The notes under the pieces are model-generated. The model searched no databases and had not been told where the DNA came from. It worked only from the letters and a program-made list of their open reading frames with translations. A stretch of 64,000 nucleotides of DNA from Actinocrinis sp035946395. Its GTDB lineage: Bacteria > Actinomycetota > Actinomycetes > Streptomycetales > Catenulisporaceae. The DNA lies in assembly GCF_035946395.1 (NCBI RefSeq), contig NZ_DASYZI010000144.1, positions 16,940-80,939 of the forward strand. Reading direction: 5' to 3'. Shown here one piece after another: positions 43,901-51,078 of the stretch. Every line of letters starts with the position of its first letter. The stretch's first letter is position 1. The position numbers and the translations under genes are program-made.

Positions 43901-44185
43901 GCAGAACAGGACCGTGACGATCTTGCGGATCCACGAGCGCGCGGCGGCCGGGCCCGCGCCGGCGGCCGCGGCGGCGACGGTACCGGCGACGACGCCGACG
44001 TCCGTCCCGCAGGCGCTACAGAACCTCGCGCTGTCAGCCTGTTCCGCGGAACAGGACGGGCAGCGGCGGGGCAACGGTCCTCCAGGTGCTCGGCGGTGCG
44101 CACGGCCCGCGCCGGACAGGGAAATTCGCGCCGGCCCGATCTCCGGGACACGGGGCTCGTCCCGGACAGCGGACCGGCGCGTCAT
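40949..44185 (-). CDS. Class III adenylate/guanylate cyclase fused to AAA ATPase and TPR-like region
   Basis: 1078 residues. N-terminal double zinc ribbon (CPSC...CSACG, about 42-60), cyclase domain about 90-265, NTPase about 285-600, then a helical repeat region to the end. Cyclase residues look complete: metal aspartates in VLFCDLVDSTAL and KFVGDAVMAVFG, and Asn/Arg in NIAARLE. The NTPase has Walker A GEAGMGKTRL and Walker B VLLVLDDLHWAD. The layout matches cyclase-coupled regulators of the STAND/MalT type, but no LuxR-like HTH is visible at the C-terminus. It starts 36 bp after the small peptide gene and overlaps the protease start. It may couple a signal to cyclic nucleotide production. 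Confidence 0.9.
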   Translation of the reverse strand: MTRRSAVRDEPRVPEIGPARISLSGAGRAHRRAPGGPLPRRCPSCSAEQADSARFCSACGTDVGVVAGTVAAAAAGAGPAAARSWIRKIVTVLFCDLVDSTALGGRLDAETMRTLMMRYYAAMRQCVERHGGHVEKFVGDAVMAVFGVPAVHEDDALRAVRAALEMHREVAALNERLGDRLTLPLGVRIGINAGEVVATVDDLDADNLVAGDVVNIAARLEQAASSGQTVIGESVHRLTRESVVAEALDPIAAKGVDRPLAAWRVLSLAVAAAPARRTGFHGRGLELAALRNCLARASSHRTFQLCTVYGEAGMGKTRLAEQLLATVSTAEARVAMAACPAYGTDGSTLLPMVTAIRRTAEDLGWDPAELLPGHLVEGAVGDLPAETFAAIRRGLDALCRDTAVLLVLDDLHWADDPLLDLLDSLAQRMKNSPLMVLCLARIDLLERRPDWGGGKFSAVSLTLTPFAPDECESLGRELVRNASFDQRVLARCVEASMGNPFFLEQFLQMESERRSDDEFPLTVQSAVAARLDRLSRRQRDVLEWACVIGHEFGTATLERCCGEAAGLAAALDELDDKLLIRRTTDGDYEFCGKQVYDICYAAMPKAERAHRHRALGDIYGGQDARPGLAGHHYRSALLYWNEVFYDGDEVDEVRRDAGMSFLRSGRSALAVEDLPRAESALRRSVELLRLADGGPALEAKSLLMDTAGALGDGGAALALADELVAEAERAGNERFARYGRMERMALSPGVGPAQLEELARRVERICEREQDAAGSVRAWTRLGQAADRQGRHAEAAGHFGRVVEFARRSPGVLGLLTVLGGLASALRSGTEDCATAIESCESLLDEFGAARAGVWAAVGPPLAELLAMRGRFAEAHRRINGAIEAVDDLGFPEPRAAMEMFQTGIALLERDAAAALDHLEQARDRYARLGVHSPLWLAAQSARILLEAGLVDQAAETISPLLAAEPAPVASGASATSGGAPATASQVSALSLHARILAAQARPAEAVAASARAEELMAGVESPILRATVHLDSALIAAGIGDRDTAGLKSRQAQELFERKGHLVGARWAQRLREEGRL

Positions 44186-44221
44186 GCGGTACCGGCGTTC
44201 GCCGGCGGGTGGATCGTCGAT

Positions 44222-44419
44222 TTACCAGAAGTTCCCGCCGTTGGACAGCTCGTGGGCCTCCACGTCGCCGTTGGCCGCGGTGAGCCGGGCCTTGAGACCC
44301 GACAGGACCGCCACCTCTTCCTCGGACAGCGACGCGTAGACCGCGCGCTCGTCCTCACTGACATCCTGGACCGGGATACCGGCCTGCGCCAGGGCCTCGA
44401 TCGCGTCGAATTCGGACAT
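44222..44419 (-). CDS. Candidate RiPP precursor peptide (65 residues, ending NGGNFW)
   Basis: ATG 44419 with a strong GGAGGTG site; stop at 44222. The first ~50 residues are acidic and helical (FDAIEALAQAGIPVQDV, LSEEEVAVLSGLKARL), like a leader peptide. The last ~14 residues change character (DVEAHELSNGGNFW) and end in Asn-Phe-Trp. Gly-Gly next to residues with modifiable side chains, a C-terminal aromatic pair and the position in an operon with two radical SAM proteins, a haem-oxygenase-like enzyme, an exporter and a protease all fit a ribosomally made, modified peptide. No named precursor family is recognised. It lies 68 bp after the MFS gene and 36 bp before the large regulator. Confidence 0.7.
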   Translation of the reverse strand: MSEFDAIEALAQAGIPVQDVSEDERAVYASLSEEEVAVLSGLKARLTAANGDVEAHELSNGGNFW

Positions 44420-44487
44420 TGCTTACACCTCCACTCTCTGCACTCGAACCGTTTCGCCTCACCTTCCCGGCAGGGAAGGCAGTCTTC

Positions 44488-45873
44488 TCACAGACCCGTG
44501 AATCCCCCGGCCCCGGCCGGTATCCGGCGCGGATACGGCAGCGCCTGCCCGGCTTCCGGTTCGGGGTCCGGGTCCGGATCCCAGTGCGCCATCACGTCGT
44601 CCTCGGCGTCCTCGGTGAGCGGCTGCGCGTCGGGTTCCGGCGCCGTCCGGGCCTCGGCGGGGACACGCTGCGCGACGACCGCCAAGCCGACCGCCACGAT
44701 GCATAGCCCTGAGATGGTGAAGACCGGGCCCACGTGGAAGGCGCCGGCCAGCGCCGCGCCGACCGCGGGGGCGGCCAGTTGCAGCACGGTCGGCAGGATT
44801 CCGGCGAAGGCTATGACCCGGCCCATCAGCTCGACCGGGGTGGACGTCTGCAAAATGACCGGGTACGCGATCAGCAGGCCCGACGCGGCGAAGCCGACGG
44901 CGATCGGTATCGGCAGGACCGCGGCGAACGGCGGGTTGTGCGCATGGTCGACGGTCACGCCGATCACGGCCACGCAGAGGCCTGCCACCGCCTGGGAGAT
45001 CCCCATCAGACGCAGCGGCCTGACTTTGCCGCCCCACTGGCCGACCAGCACCGTGCCGACGACGGCGCCGATCCCGACGCAGGCCAGCCACTCCCCCAGC
45101 AGTTCGGGCCTGAAGCCCATGCCGGACAGGGCGAGCGGGGTGAGCGTGTCGAAGGTGAAGACCAGGAACACGGTCGCGGCCATGCCGACCACGGCGGTGA
45201 GCAGCACCCGCCGGCCGAGGATGAACCGCAGCCCGGCGGCCATCTCGGCGCGCACCCCCGTCTTGCGGCCGGACGTGCCGGAAGCCGCGAGTTCGGGCCG
45301 GGCGATCGGCAGGCCGGCCAGGATCGCCGCCGAGGCGAGGAACGAGGCGCTGTCGGCGACGAAGGCGCCGTGCGCGCCGACCGTGGCCAGCAGCAGACCG
45401 CTGAGACCGGGGCCGACGATCTTGGTGGCCTGCGCGGCGAAGGTGGTCAGGGTGTTGGCGGACAGCAGCTCGCCGTCGGGCACCACCCGGCGTATCGCAG
45501 CGGCCTCGGCGGGGTTGAACAGCGTGCTGAAACCGACCTTGAGCATCAGCAGCGCCAGCAGCACGACGATGTTCCCGGCCAGCAGGTAGCACAGGACGAT
45601 CGCCGCGCGGGCCAGGTCGCAGCCGACCAGCACGGCGCGGGTCGGCAGCCGGTCCGCCAGCGTTCCGGACAGCGGCGAGACCAGCACCCAGGGCAGCGCG
45701 CCGCAGATCGCCACCGCGGCGAGCCCGGCCGCGCCGTCGTGCCAGGTGTAGGCGACCAGGGAGAGCACGGCGACGAAGTCGAGCCAGTCGCCGAGCTGCG
45801 AAACCGTCTGGCCGGCGAAGATCCGCCGGAACCTGGGGATGCGTAAGGCCTCGAACATCTTGGGTGCCGCCAT
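44488..45873 (-). CDS. MFS exporter of the candidate RiPP operon
   Basis: 461 residues, about 12 membrane helices, opening MFEALRIPRFRRIFAGQTVSQLGDWLDFVAVLSL with the loop GTLADRLPTRAVLVGCDLARA. It has an unusual acidic proline tail (DPDPDPEPE) in the last ~40 residues. ATG 45873 is used, with GGAGGGAG upstream; a GTG at 45879 would overlap the preceding stop. Likely exports the modified peptide or confers self-protection. Confidence 0.9.
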   Translation of the reverse strand: MAAPKMFEALRIPRFRRIFAGQTVSQLGDWLDFVAVLSLVAYTWHDGAAGLAAVAICGALPWVLVSPLSGTLADRLPTRAVLVGCDLARAAIVLCYLLAGNIVVLLALLMLKVGFSTLFNPAEAAAIRRVVPDGELLSANTLTTFAAQATKIVGPGLSGLLLATVGAHGAFVADSASFLASAAILAGLPIARPELAASGTSGRKTGVRAEMAAGLRFILGRRVLLTAVVGMAATVFLVFTFDTLTPLALSGMGFRPELLGEWLACVGIGAVVGTVLVGQWGGKVRPLRLMGISQAVAGLCVAVIGVTVDHAHNPPFAAVLPIPIAVGFAASGLLIAYPVILQTSTPVELMGRVIAFAGILPTVLQLAAPAVGAALAGAFHVGPVFTISGLCIVAVGLAVVAQRVPAEARTAPEPDAQPLTEDAEDDVMAHWDPDPDPEPEAGQALPYPRRIPAGAGGFTGL

Positions 45874-45875
45874 GG

Positions 45876-46610
45876 TCACTCTCCCTCCGTCGCCATGGTC
45901 CTGATCCGGTGCGCGGCCACCCGCCGGTCGGCAAGCTCCTCGAACACGGTGGCGAGCGAGCCGATCGTGTGCATCGCGCTGACGCCGAGCATGGAGTGGT
46001 GCCGCGCGGACAGCGGCAGCGCGTCGATCGCGTCGAACAGCTCGTCGCGGTGCCGCTGGTCGAGGACCGCGTGCACGTGCATCGTGCGGAAGGCCCTGTC
46101 CGGATGACCGGAGCGCTTCGCCAGCAGCTTCGGCAGCTCGGGCGAGCCGGGATAGCCTTCGAGCACTGCGATATGGCCGAGCAGGCACACCGGATGGTGG
46201 TGCGCCAGCCAGTAGTACTGTGCGCCGACGGCGGCCGCGACCGCGGGGCTCGGCATCGCGGCGAGCAGCTCGCCGGCCTCCGGGCAGATCAGCTCAAGGT
46301 CCTGACGGACCCAGTCGTCGTGGCCGTTCTCCTCGTGGATGTGCTTCCCGAGATAGGCCGCCACGCCGTCGGCCACCGGGTCGCCGGCCAGCTGCTCGCA
46401 GCGGGCGATCCCGGCCGCCATCAGGGGAACGGTGGCCCGGATCATCTGGTGCATCGTCTGGAGGTAGTCGACGTAGCGCCGGTCGAGATCGGGGGCCGAC
46501 CACACGCGGGCGATGACCGTGTGCAGCGCCGGCAGGGCGAACTCGATCTTCGACTTGAGGATCCGCGCGTTCGACCCGGGCGGGGCCGCGAGCGCCGCCG
46601 TGCCGCTCAT
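45876..46610 (-). CDS. Haem-oxygenase-like metalloenzyme (HDO/CADD/PqqC-like)
   Basis: 244 residues, all helical. Likely metal ligands are arranged as in haem-oxygenase-like di-metal oxidases: HIHEENGHDDW near 100, an EGYP glutamate near 160, and HVHAVLDQRH near 190 (the HxxxDxxH pattern of CADD/PqqC-type proteins). Such enzymes use O2 to oxidise or cleave amino acid-type substrates. ATG 46610 overlaps the first radical SAM stop by 4 bp and has GGAGGCGG upstream. In this operon it may modify the precursor peptide after, or alternately with, the radical SAM enzymes. Confidence 0.8.
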   Translation of the reverse strand: MSGTAALAAPPGSNARILKSKIEFALPALHTVIARVWSAPDLDRRYVDYLQTMHQMIRATVPLMAAGIARCEQLAGDPVADGVAAYLGKHIHEENGHDDWVRQDLELICPEAGELLAAMPSPAVAAAVGAQYYWLAHHHPVCLLGHIAVLEGYPGSPELPKLLAKRSGHPDRAFRTMHVHAVLDQRHRDELFDAIDALPLSARHHSMLGVSAMHTIGSLATVFEELADRRVAAHRIRTMATEGE

Positions 46611-47605
46611 ATCGCCGCCTCCACGGATCGCGCGGCCCGGCCCGCCGGCACCGGCTCGCCACGGGAGATCCGGCCGACCAGGGACCAGCAGGCGCCGCAG
46701 ATGCCGGTCGCTTCCCGCGAACCGAGATCCCCGGCCAGCGGATGGCCGGCCAGGCGGCCGACGCCTTCCCAGCCGATGACTTGCAGCAGGTCGCTGTCCT
46801 GGTAGTGCTTCATGGCGTCGAGCACTTGACCGGAGCTGTCCGCCCGGCGCCGGAACCACGCGGGGCCGGCGCCCATCAGCACCGCTTCGTTGCAACAGGC
46901 CGAGACGACGCCGTCGTAGCGGATCACCCGGGCACGGGCCACCCGGCAGCTGCCGAAGGACTCCACGGGACGGCGCCGCGAGACCGAGTAGAGCTCGGCG
47001 GCCCGGCCGTATGGCAGCAGCGCGACCTTGTTCAGCTCGACCGTGGACGACCAGCCGGGGCCGAGCGCCGCCGCCAGCAGGCGCTGCGCCCGGTCGACCT
47101 CCGTGTCGAGGTCGAGTACCTGGACGACCATCGGCGTGCCGCGGTCCGTGATGGCCTTGGCCGCGTTACGGAATCGCTCCTCGCCCATGCCCGCCTGGTG
47201 GAATGCATCGGTACTGAGAAAGACGCAGCCGCAGAGGTCGAGCACCGACTCGATCCAGGCGGGCGCCTTCGGCGTGCGGGCCCAGAATCCGCTCGTGTAG
47301 ACGACCACGCTCTTTCCGGCACGGTGCAGTTCCCTGACCGCATATGACAGCCCCCTGCGTTCGACGAAGGGCTCCCCGCCGGAGATGCCGATGATCCGCA
47401 GCGGCGACTCGGCGAGCCCGGCGACGACCTGCTCGAAGAGCGCGAAGTCGGTGATCCTCGGGCTGTCCGGCCTTGAGTCGACCGAGCAGTGCTTGCAGCC
47501 GACGGGACAGCGGTCGGTGATGAAGAACAGGGCCGAGTCGCCGCGCACCCAGCGCGACTCCTCCACCTCGGCCAGGCTCAGCCTGGCAGCGGCCGCGCTA
47601 GCCAT
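46607..47605 (-). CDS. Radical SAM protein A of the candidate RiPP operon
   Basis: 332 residues. The 4Fe-4S/SAM motif is CPVGCKHC near residue 32, SAM-binding GISGGEPF near 80, and further cysteines lie in SACCNEAV (about 235) and GICGACWSL (about 310), compatible with an auxiliary cluster of the SPASM/twitch kind. ATG 47605 has GGAGGCGACA upstream and overlaps the other radical SAM stop by 8 bp. It is related to, but clearly different from, the protein encoded at 47598-48701. Probably modifies the 65-residue peptide through a carbon-radical intermediate. Confidence 0.88.
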   Translation of the reverse strand: MASAAAARLSLAEVEESRWVRGDSALFFITDRCPVGCKHCSVDSRPDSPRITDFALFEQVVAGLAESPLRIIGISGGEPFVERRGLSYAVRELHRAGKSVVVYTSGFWARTPKAPAWIESVLDLCGCVFLSTDAFHQAGMGEERFRNAAKAITDRGTPMVVQVLDLDTEVDRAQRLLAAALGPGWSSTVELNKVALLPYGRAAELYSVSRRRPVESFGSCRVARARVIRYDGVVSACCNEAVLMGAGPAWFRRRADSSGQVLDAMKHYQDSDLLQVIGWEGVGRLAGHPLAGDLGSREATGICGACWSLVGRISRGEPVPAGRAARSVEAAI

Positions 47606-48701
47606 TGTCGCCTCCACCGCCGCCGCCACCGCTGCCGGCGGCCAGGCCGCCTATCGTGATGAGGTCCGCGAACCGCGGCGAGGCGTACGTGCGGACGAAA
47701 TGCTCCGGACCGGCCTCCCGGAGCATGCGCTCGGCGGTGCGCTCCACCAGCGTCATCGTGGGCCGCGCCATCAGCTTCTCGGCACTGCGCCTGGCCGCCG
47801 GGTCGCCGCCGAGCCCATAGCACGTCTCGCAGTACCCGCACACGGACCCCTCGGCCTCCGGCCGCACCGAGCGGGGCCCGACGACCCGGATCGCGCGCAG
47901 CAGGTCGCGCGAGAGAGTACGGCTCCTGATCGTCTCCCAGTCGTCCACGCCGGCGTGCCCCAGCAGCAGGTGCTCCGGCACGACGGGCATGTCGACGACC
48001 TCCTGCTTGCAGCAGGCCAGCACCGCGCCGTCGTAGCGCACCAGCGGCCAGGAGGCGAGCATGCACGGCTCGGGCCCCGAACGCCACGGCGGCACCGGGC
48101 CCGGCGCGTCGAGCCACTCGGCGGCCCGGCCCAGCGACCCGACGTGGTTCACCGCGATCGGCACCCGGTCGCCCAACTGCTCGCGGATGTCCGCGATCGC
48201 CTCGGTCAGGTAAGGGTCCTCATCGTCCAGCCCGACCAGGTGCACGCTGAGGTCCTTGCCCTCGTCCGCGTATTCGCGCAGGACTCGCAGCACGTCGGCG
48301 CGTGACACTTCCTCCTCGTGGAAGACGTCGATGCTCGCGGAGAGGTGGTCCACCGCGTCGATCGCCCGGCGCACCGCCGGCGGGGTCCGGCGCTCGCGGG
48401 CGAAGTACATTCCCGAGATCAGCTGCGTGCTGGTGCCGACGCGCCGCGAGGCCTCGCCGACCCAGCGCACCAGCTCGGCCTTGAGCAGCGCCTCGCCTCC
48501 GGACATCACGACGAGCTCGGGATGGCATTCCTCGGTGAAGGTCCCCACGATCCGGCGGAACGGCGCCTGCGAGTAGTCGGCCGCGCCGAGCGTCGAGTTG
48601 GTCGAGCAGTGCCGGCAGTTGAGCGGGCAGCGTTGAGTCAGGCCGAGGCACAGGGCGGCGGCGGGTACCGTGCGCAGCGCGATGATCTCCGATAAGTGCA
48701 C
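47598..48701 (-). CDS. Radical SAM protein B of the candidate RiPP operon
   Basis: 367 residues. Motif CPLNCRHC near 25, VVMSGGEALL for SAM binding, then EPCMLASWPLVRYDGAVLACCKQEVVD and GSVCGYCETCYGLGG, which give at least six extra cysteines for auxiliary clusters. The C-terminus is a poly-Gly run. GTG 48701 is used as start, with AAGGCGGG upstream. It is the first gene of the presumed operon; the 272-bp gap upstream (48702-48973) holds a perfect CACCGCGGTG palindrome at 48872-48881 and no convincing gene. Acts with the neighbouring radical SAM protein or on a different residue. Confidence 0.87.
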   Translation of the reverse strand: MHLSEIIALRTVPAAALCLGLTQRCPLNCRHCSTNSTLGAADYSQAPFRRIVGTFTEECHPELVVMSGGEALLKAELVRWVGEASRRVGTSTQLISGMYFARERRTPPAVRRAIDAVDHLSASIDVFHEEEVSRADVLRVLREYADEGKDLSVHLVGLDDEDPYLTEAIADIREQLGDRVPIAVNHVGSLGRAAEWLDAPGPVPPWRSGPEPCMLASWPLVRYDGAVLACCKQEVVDMPVVPEHLLLGHAGVDDWETIRSRTLSRDLLRAIRVVGPRSVRPEAEGSVCGYCETCYGLGGDPAARRSAEKLMARPTMTLVERTAERMLREAGPEHFVRTYASPRFADLITIGGLAAGSGGGGGGGDNG

Positions 48702-48973
48702 GTATACCCGCCTTGCATTTCAGTGGTCGATACTGGCGGACGAGAACCCGCTCGGGCGCGACGAACCTGCGCGGGAGCCGTGCGACCAGCGCGGTGTCGC
48801 CTGCGGAACAGTTGAGTGCGGGGCCGCGCCGAATCGAACTGAAGTCCTCTGACACCGCACCTTTTCTGTAGCACCGCGGTGATGCCTCCGCAAGGCCCAC
48901 GTACTAGCAGTAGGCTGATTCTCATGTACGAGCCCGGACGAACTCGGCGCCGGACGCCGGGCTGCGCGGGGGA

Positions 48974-50953
48974 TCAGCGGGCAAACAGGAGTCTGACATA
49001 CTGCGGGTTGAACCTGACATCGTTCGCGAACAGGCAGGCCCGCGCCGCGAGAACCGGGATCGACTCCGGCGGGTGGCCGGTCACGGCGGTCACGTCACGC
49101 AGCAACTCGTCCGCGGACCGGTAGCGCGCGGTCAGTGTCCGGCCGACCTCGTAGGCCGGGATCCGTACTCCCTCGTCCCAGTACCGCGGCAGGCCCAGTA
49201 GTTCGAACACCTTGGCGACCTCGGACGCGCGCAGCCGGACCAGGACCTCCACGAGCATCCCGGCCATCAGCCGTAGCGCGGCCGACCGCTGCTGCGCGGG
49301 CTCGTAGAACTTCCGCAGCATCGCCCCGCCCCCGGCCGGGCCACCGAGCACGCGCAGCACCGCGGCTGCCTGCGCGGCCAGGCCGGCGTCACCGTCGGCC
49401 GGATTCGCGGCGACGCGGGCCAGTTCGCCACACCAGCCCTCCACGGTGGCCCGGTCCGTCGCGTCGGCGAGGAACGCGCACCAGTCCAGCCGGGAACGGA
49501 CCGCCGTGGACAGGAAGGTGTCCTCCACGTAGGAGAAGAACTCGCCGGCTGCCTCGACACCGCCCAGCGCGGCGACGATCCGGTGCGGAAAGCTGAACGT
49601 CGGCTGGAGCAGGTCGACCTGCGGCAGCACACCGCCGGGCGAGATCGAGAACGCGTCGTCGCCCGGGTCGCCGATCGGGCCCGCGCCGAGATCGAACACC
49701 CGGGTCGCCCAGGTTATCCGGGCATTGTCGAAATGCTCGGGGACGCCGGCCCGCGCAGCCAGCGCCAGGGTCGTGGCGATCGTCTCGCCGTCCGCGTACG
49801 AGTTGCCCAGGAACATCTCCAGCGTCTGCGGGCGGGCCGGGATCCCGCGCTCCCGGTTGAAGAGCCCTGCCTCGCGCACCCAGGCCAGCTGGGCGGCGAC
49901 TGCGTGCCGCGAGCGATAGGGCACCAGCGAGGCCTTGAGGTTGCGGTCCGCGTAGGACATGAACTGGTTCCACCCGGGTACGAAGTCCGATTCGAGCAGC
50001 TCGCGGATCTGCCGCGCGCTCAGTTCCGGGTTGGGCAGCAGATACGAACACCAGGAGACCGGGCGGGGGCGGCCGTCATTGAGCTCCCGCATCCGCCGCG
50101 CCATCTCGAACAGCAGCTCGTTGCCCCCGATGTTGATCTCGGAGCAGACCAGCCAGACGCGGCCGATCCCGCGATCGGCCAGGAACCGGACGTCCGCCAT
50201 CACCACGTCGAGGTCGCGGGTCCGGTGCCGCCTGCCCTTGACCATGGGCTCGGAGCAGAAGTAGCAGCGGTACGGACAGCCGCGCATGACTTCGACCGGC
50301 ACGTACGGTCCGTCCGGGCTGCCGAGAGCGTCCTCGCCGTAGAACGCCACCAGCTCGGCGAGCAGGGTCTCGGTGTACTCCGGATGGTCCGCCGGCCCGA
50401 AGTGGACCCTCGGATTGATCCGGTACCGGCCGCCGTCCCGGAACGCGAGGTTGGCGACGCCGTCCAAGCAGGCACGGTCCGGGCCGGCGCCATCCAGGAC
50501 CTCATCGAAGCGCTCGAAGATCTGGTCGGGCTCCCCCACGACGCCGAAGTCCGGAGCGATCCGGTCCAGCGCCGCGCGCGCGTGGGTGGTGAATCCGAAC
50601 CCGCCGACGAAGATCGGCACGCCGGTCATCGTCCTGACGATCTCGGCGGCGTGCACGGTCGCGTCGACCGGGAAGTACCGGGCCGCGCCCGGGTTCGAGC
50701 TCTCGGCGTAGTCCGAGATGAACAGGGAGTCCGCCTGCCGCAGGTGCAGACCGACCGACCGGGGCTGCGCCTGTGCGACCGCGGCGCCGATCAGTTCGGG
50801 CCACGCACCGCGGTCGTGCCCGAGCAGATCGAGCCGACGGACACTCAGTCCGTGCCGCGCGGCGATCGCAGAGACCTGAATGAACGCGTACGGATACACA
50901 GGCAGAGCTGGGTAATTGGACGCGTTGACAAGCAGCATGTCGGTCACGCTCAC
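48974..50953 (-). CDS. B12-binding-type radical SAM protein (1)
   Basis: About 659 residues. N-terminal Rossmann-like cobalamin-binding region (LLVNASNYPALPVYPYAFIQVSAIAARHGLSVRRLDLLGHD, then VPIFVGGFGFTTHA), followed by the radical SAM motif MRGCPYRCYFCSEP near 250 and a C-terminal ~200-residue helical extension. The DxHxxG cobalamin-ligand motif is not obvious. Family members methylate unactivated carbons or rearrange peptides and small molecules. GTG 50953 is used; ATG 50938 is also possible. It faces away from the second B12-type gene, with 125 bp between starts. Confidence 0.85.
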   Translation of the reverse strand: MSVTDMLLVNASNYPALPVYPYAFIQVSAIAARHGLSVRRLDLLGHDRGAWPELIGAAVAQAQPRSVGLHLRQADSLFISDYAESSNPGAARYFPVDATVHAAEIVRTMTGVPIFVGGFGFTTHARAALDRIAPDFGVVGEPDQIFERFDEVLDGAGPDRACLDGVANLAFRDGGRYRINPRVHFGPADHPEYTETLLAELVAFYGEDALGSPDGPYVPVEVMRGCPYRCYFCSEPMVKGRRHRTRDLDVVMADVRFLADRGIGRVWLVCSEINIGGNELLFEMARRMRELNDGRPRPVSWCSYLLPNPELSARQIRELLESDFVPGWNQFMSYADRNLKASLVPYRSRHAVAAQLAWVREAGLFNRERGIPARPQTLEMFLGNSYADGETIATTLALAARAGVPEHFDNARITWATRVFDLGAGPIGDPGDDAFSISPGGVLPQVDLLQPTFSFPHRIVAALGGVEAAGEFFSYVEDTFLSTAVRSRLDWCAFLADATDRATVEGWCGELARVAANPADGDAGLAAQAAAVLRVLGGPAGGGAMLRKFYEPAQQRSAALRLMAGMLVEVLVRLRASEVAKVFELLGLPRYWDEGVRIPAYEVGRTLTARYRSADELLRDVTAVTGHPPESIPVLAARACLFANDVRFNPQYVRLLFAR

Positions 50954-51078
50954 ATGATGCGCCACGCTGCGCCACCTGGAACATCCTTGCGACACCTGTC
51001 GCGGCAGCCGATCCGGTGCTACGAATGATTGGGGATCCGCAACCATCCAAAGCCACCGACACTCTCCTGAGGCACTGC

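Noticed and set aside
41228..45589. 1453-codon plus-strand open frame
   Set aside because: It lies opposite the cyclase/ATPase regulator, the peptide and the MFS gene, which have clear domain motifs; its product is Arg/Gly/Ala/Gln-rich without any fold signature. Long antisense frames are common at this GC content.
48638..48925. 95-codon minus-strand frame as a second precursor peptide
   Set aside because: It overlaps the start of the radical SAM gene, is Arg-rich with scattered cysteines, and has no clear leader/core organisation or ribosome site.
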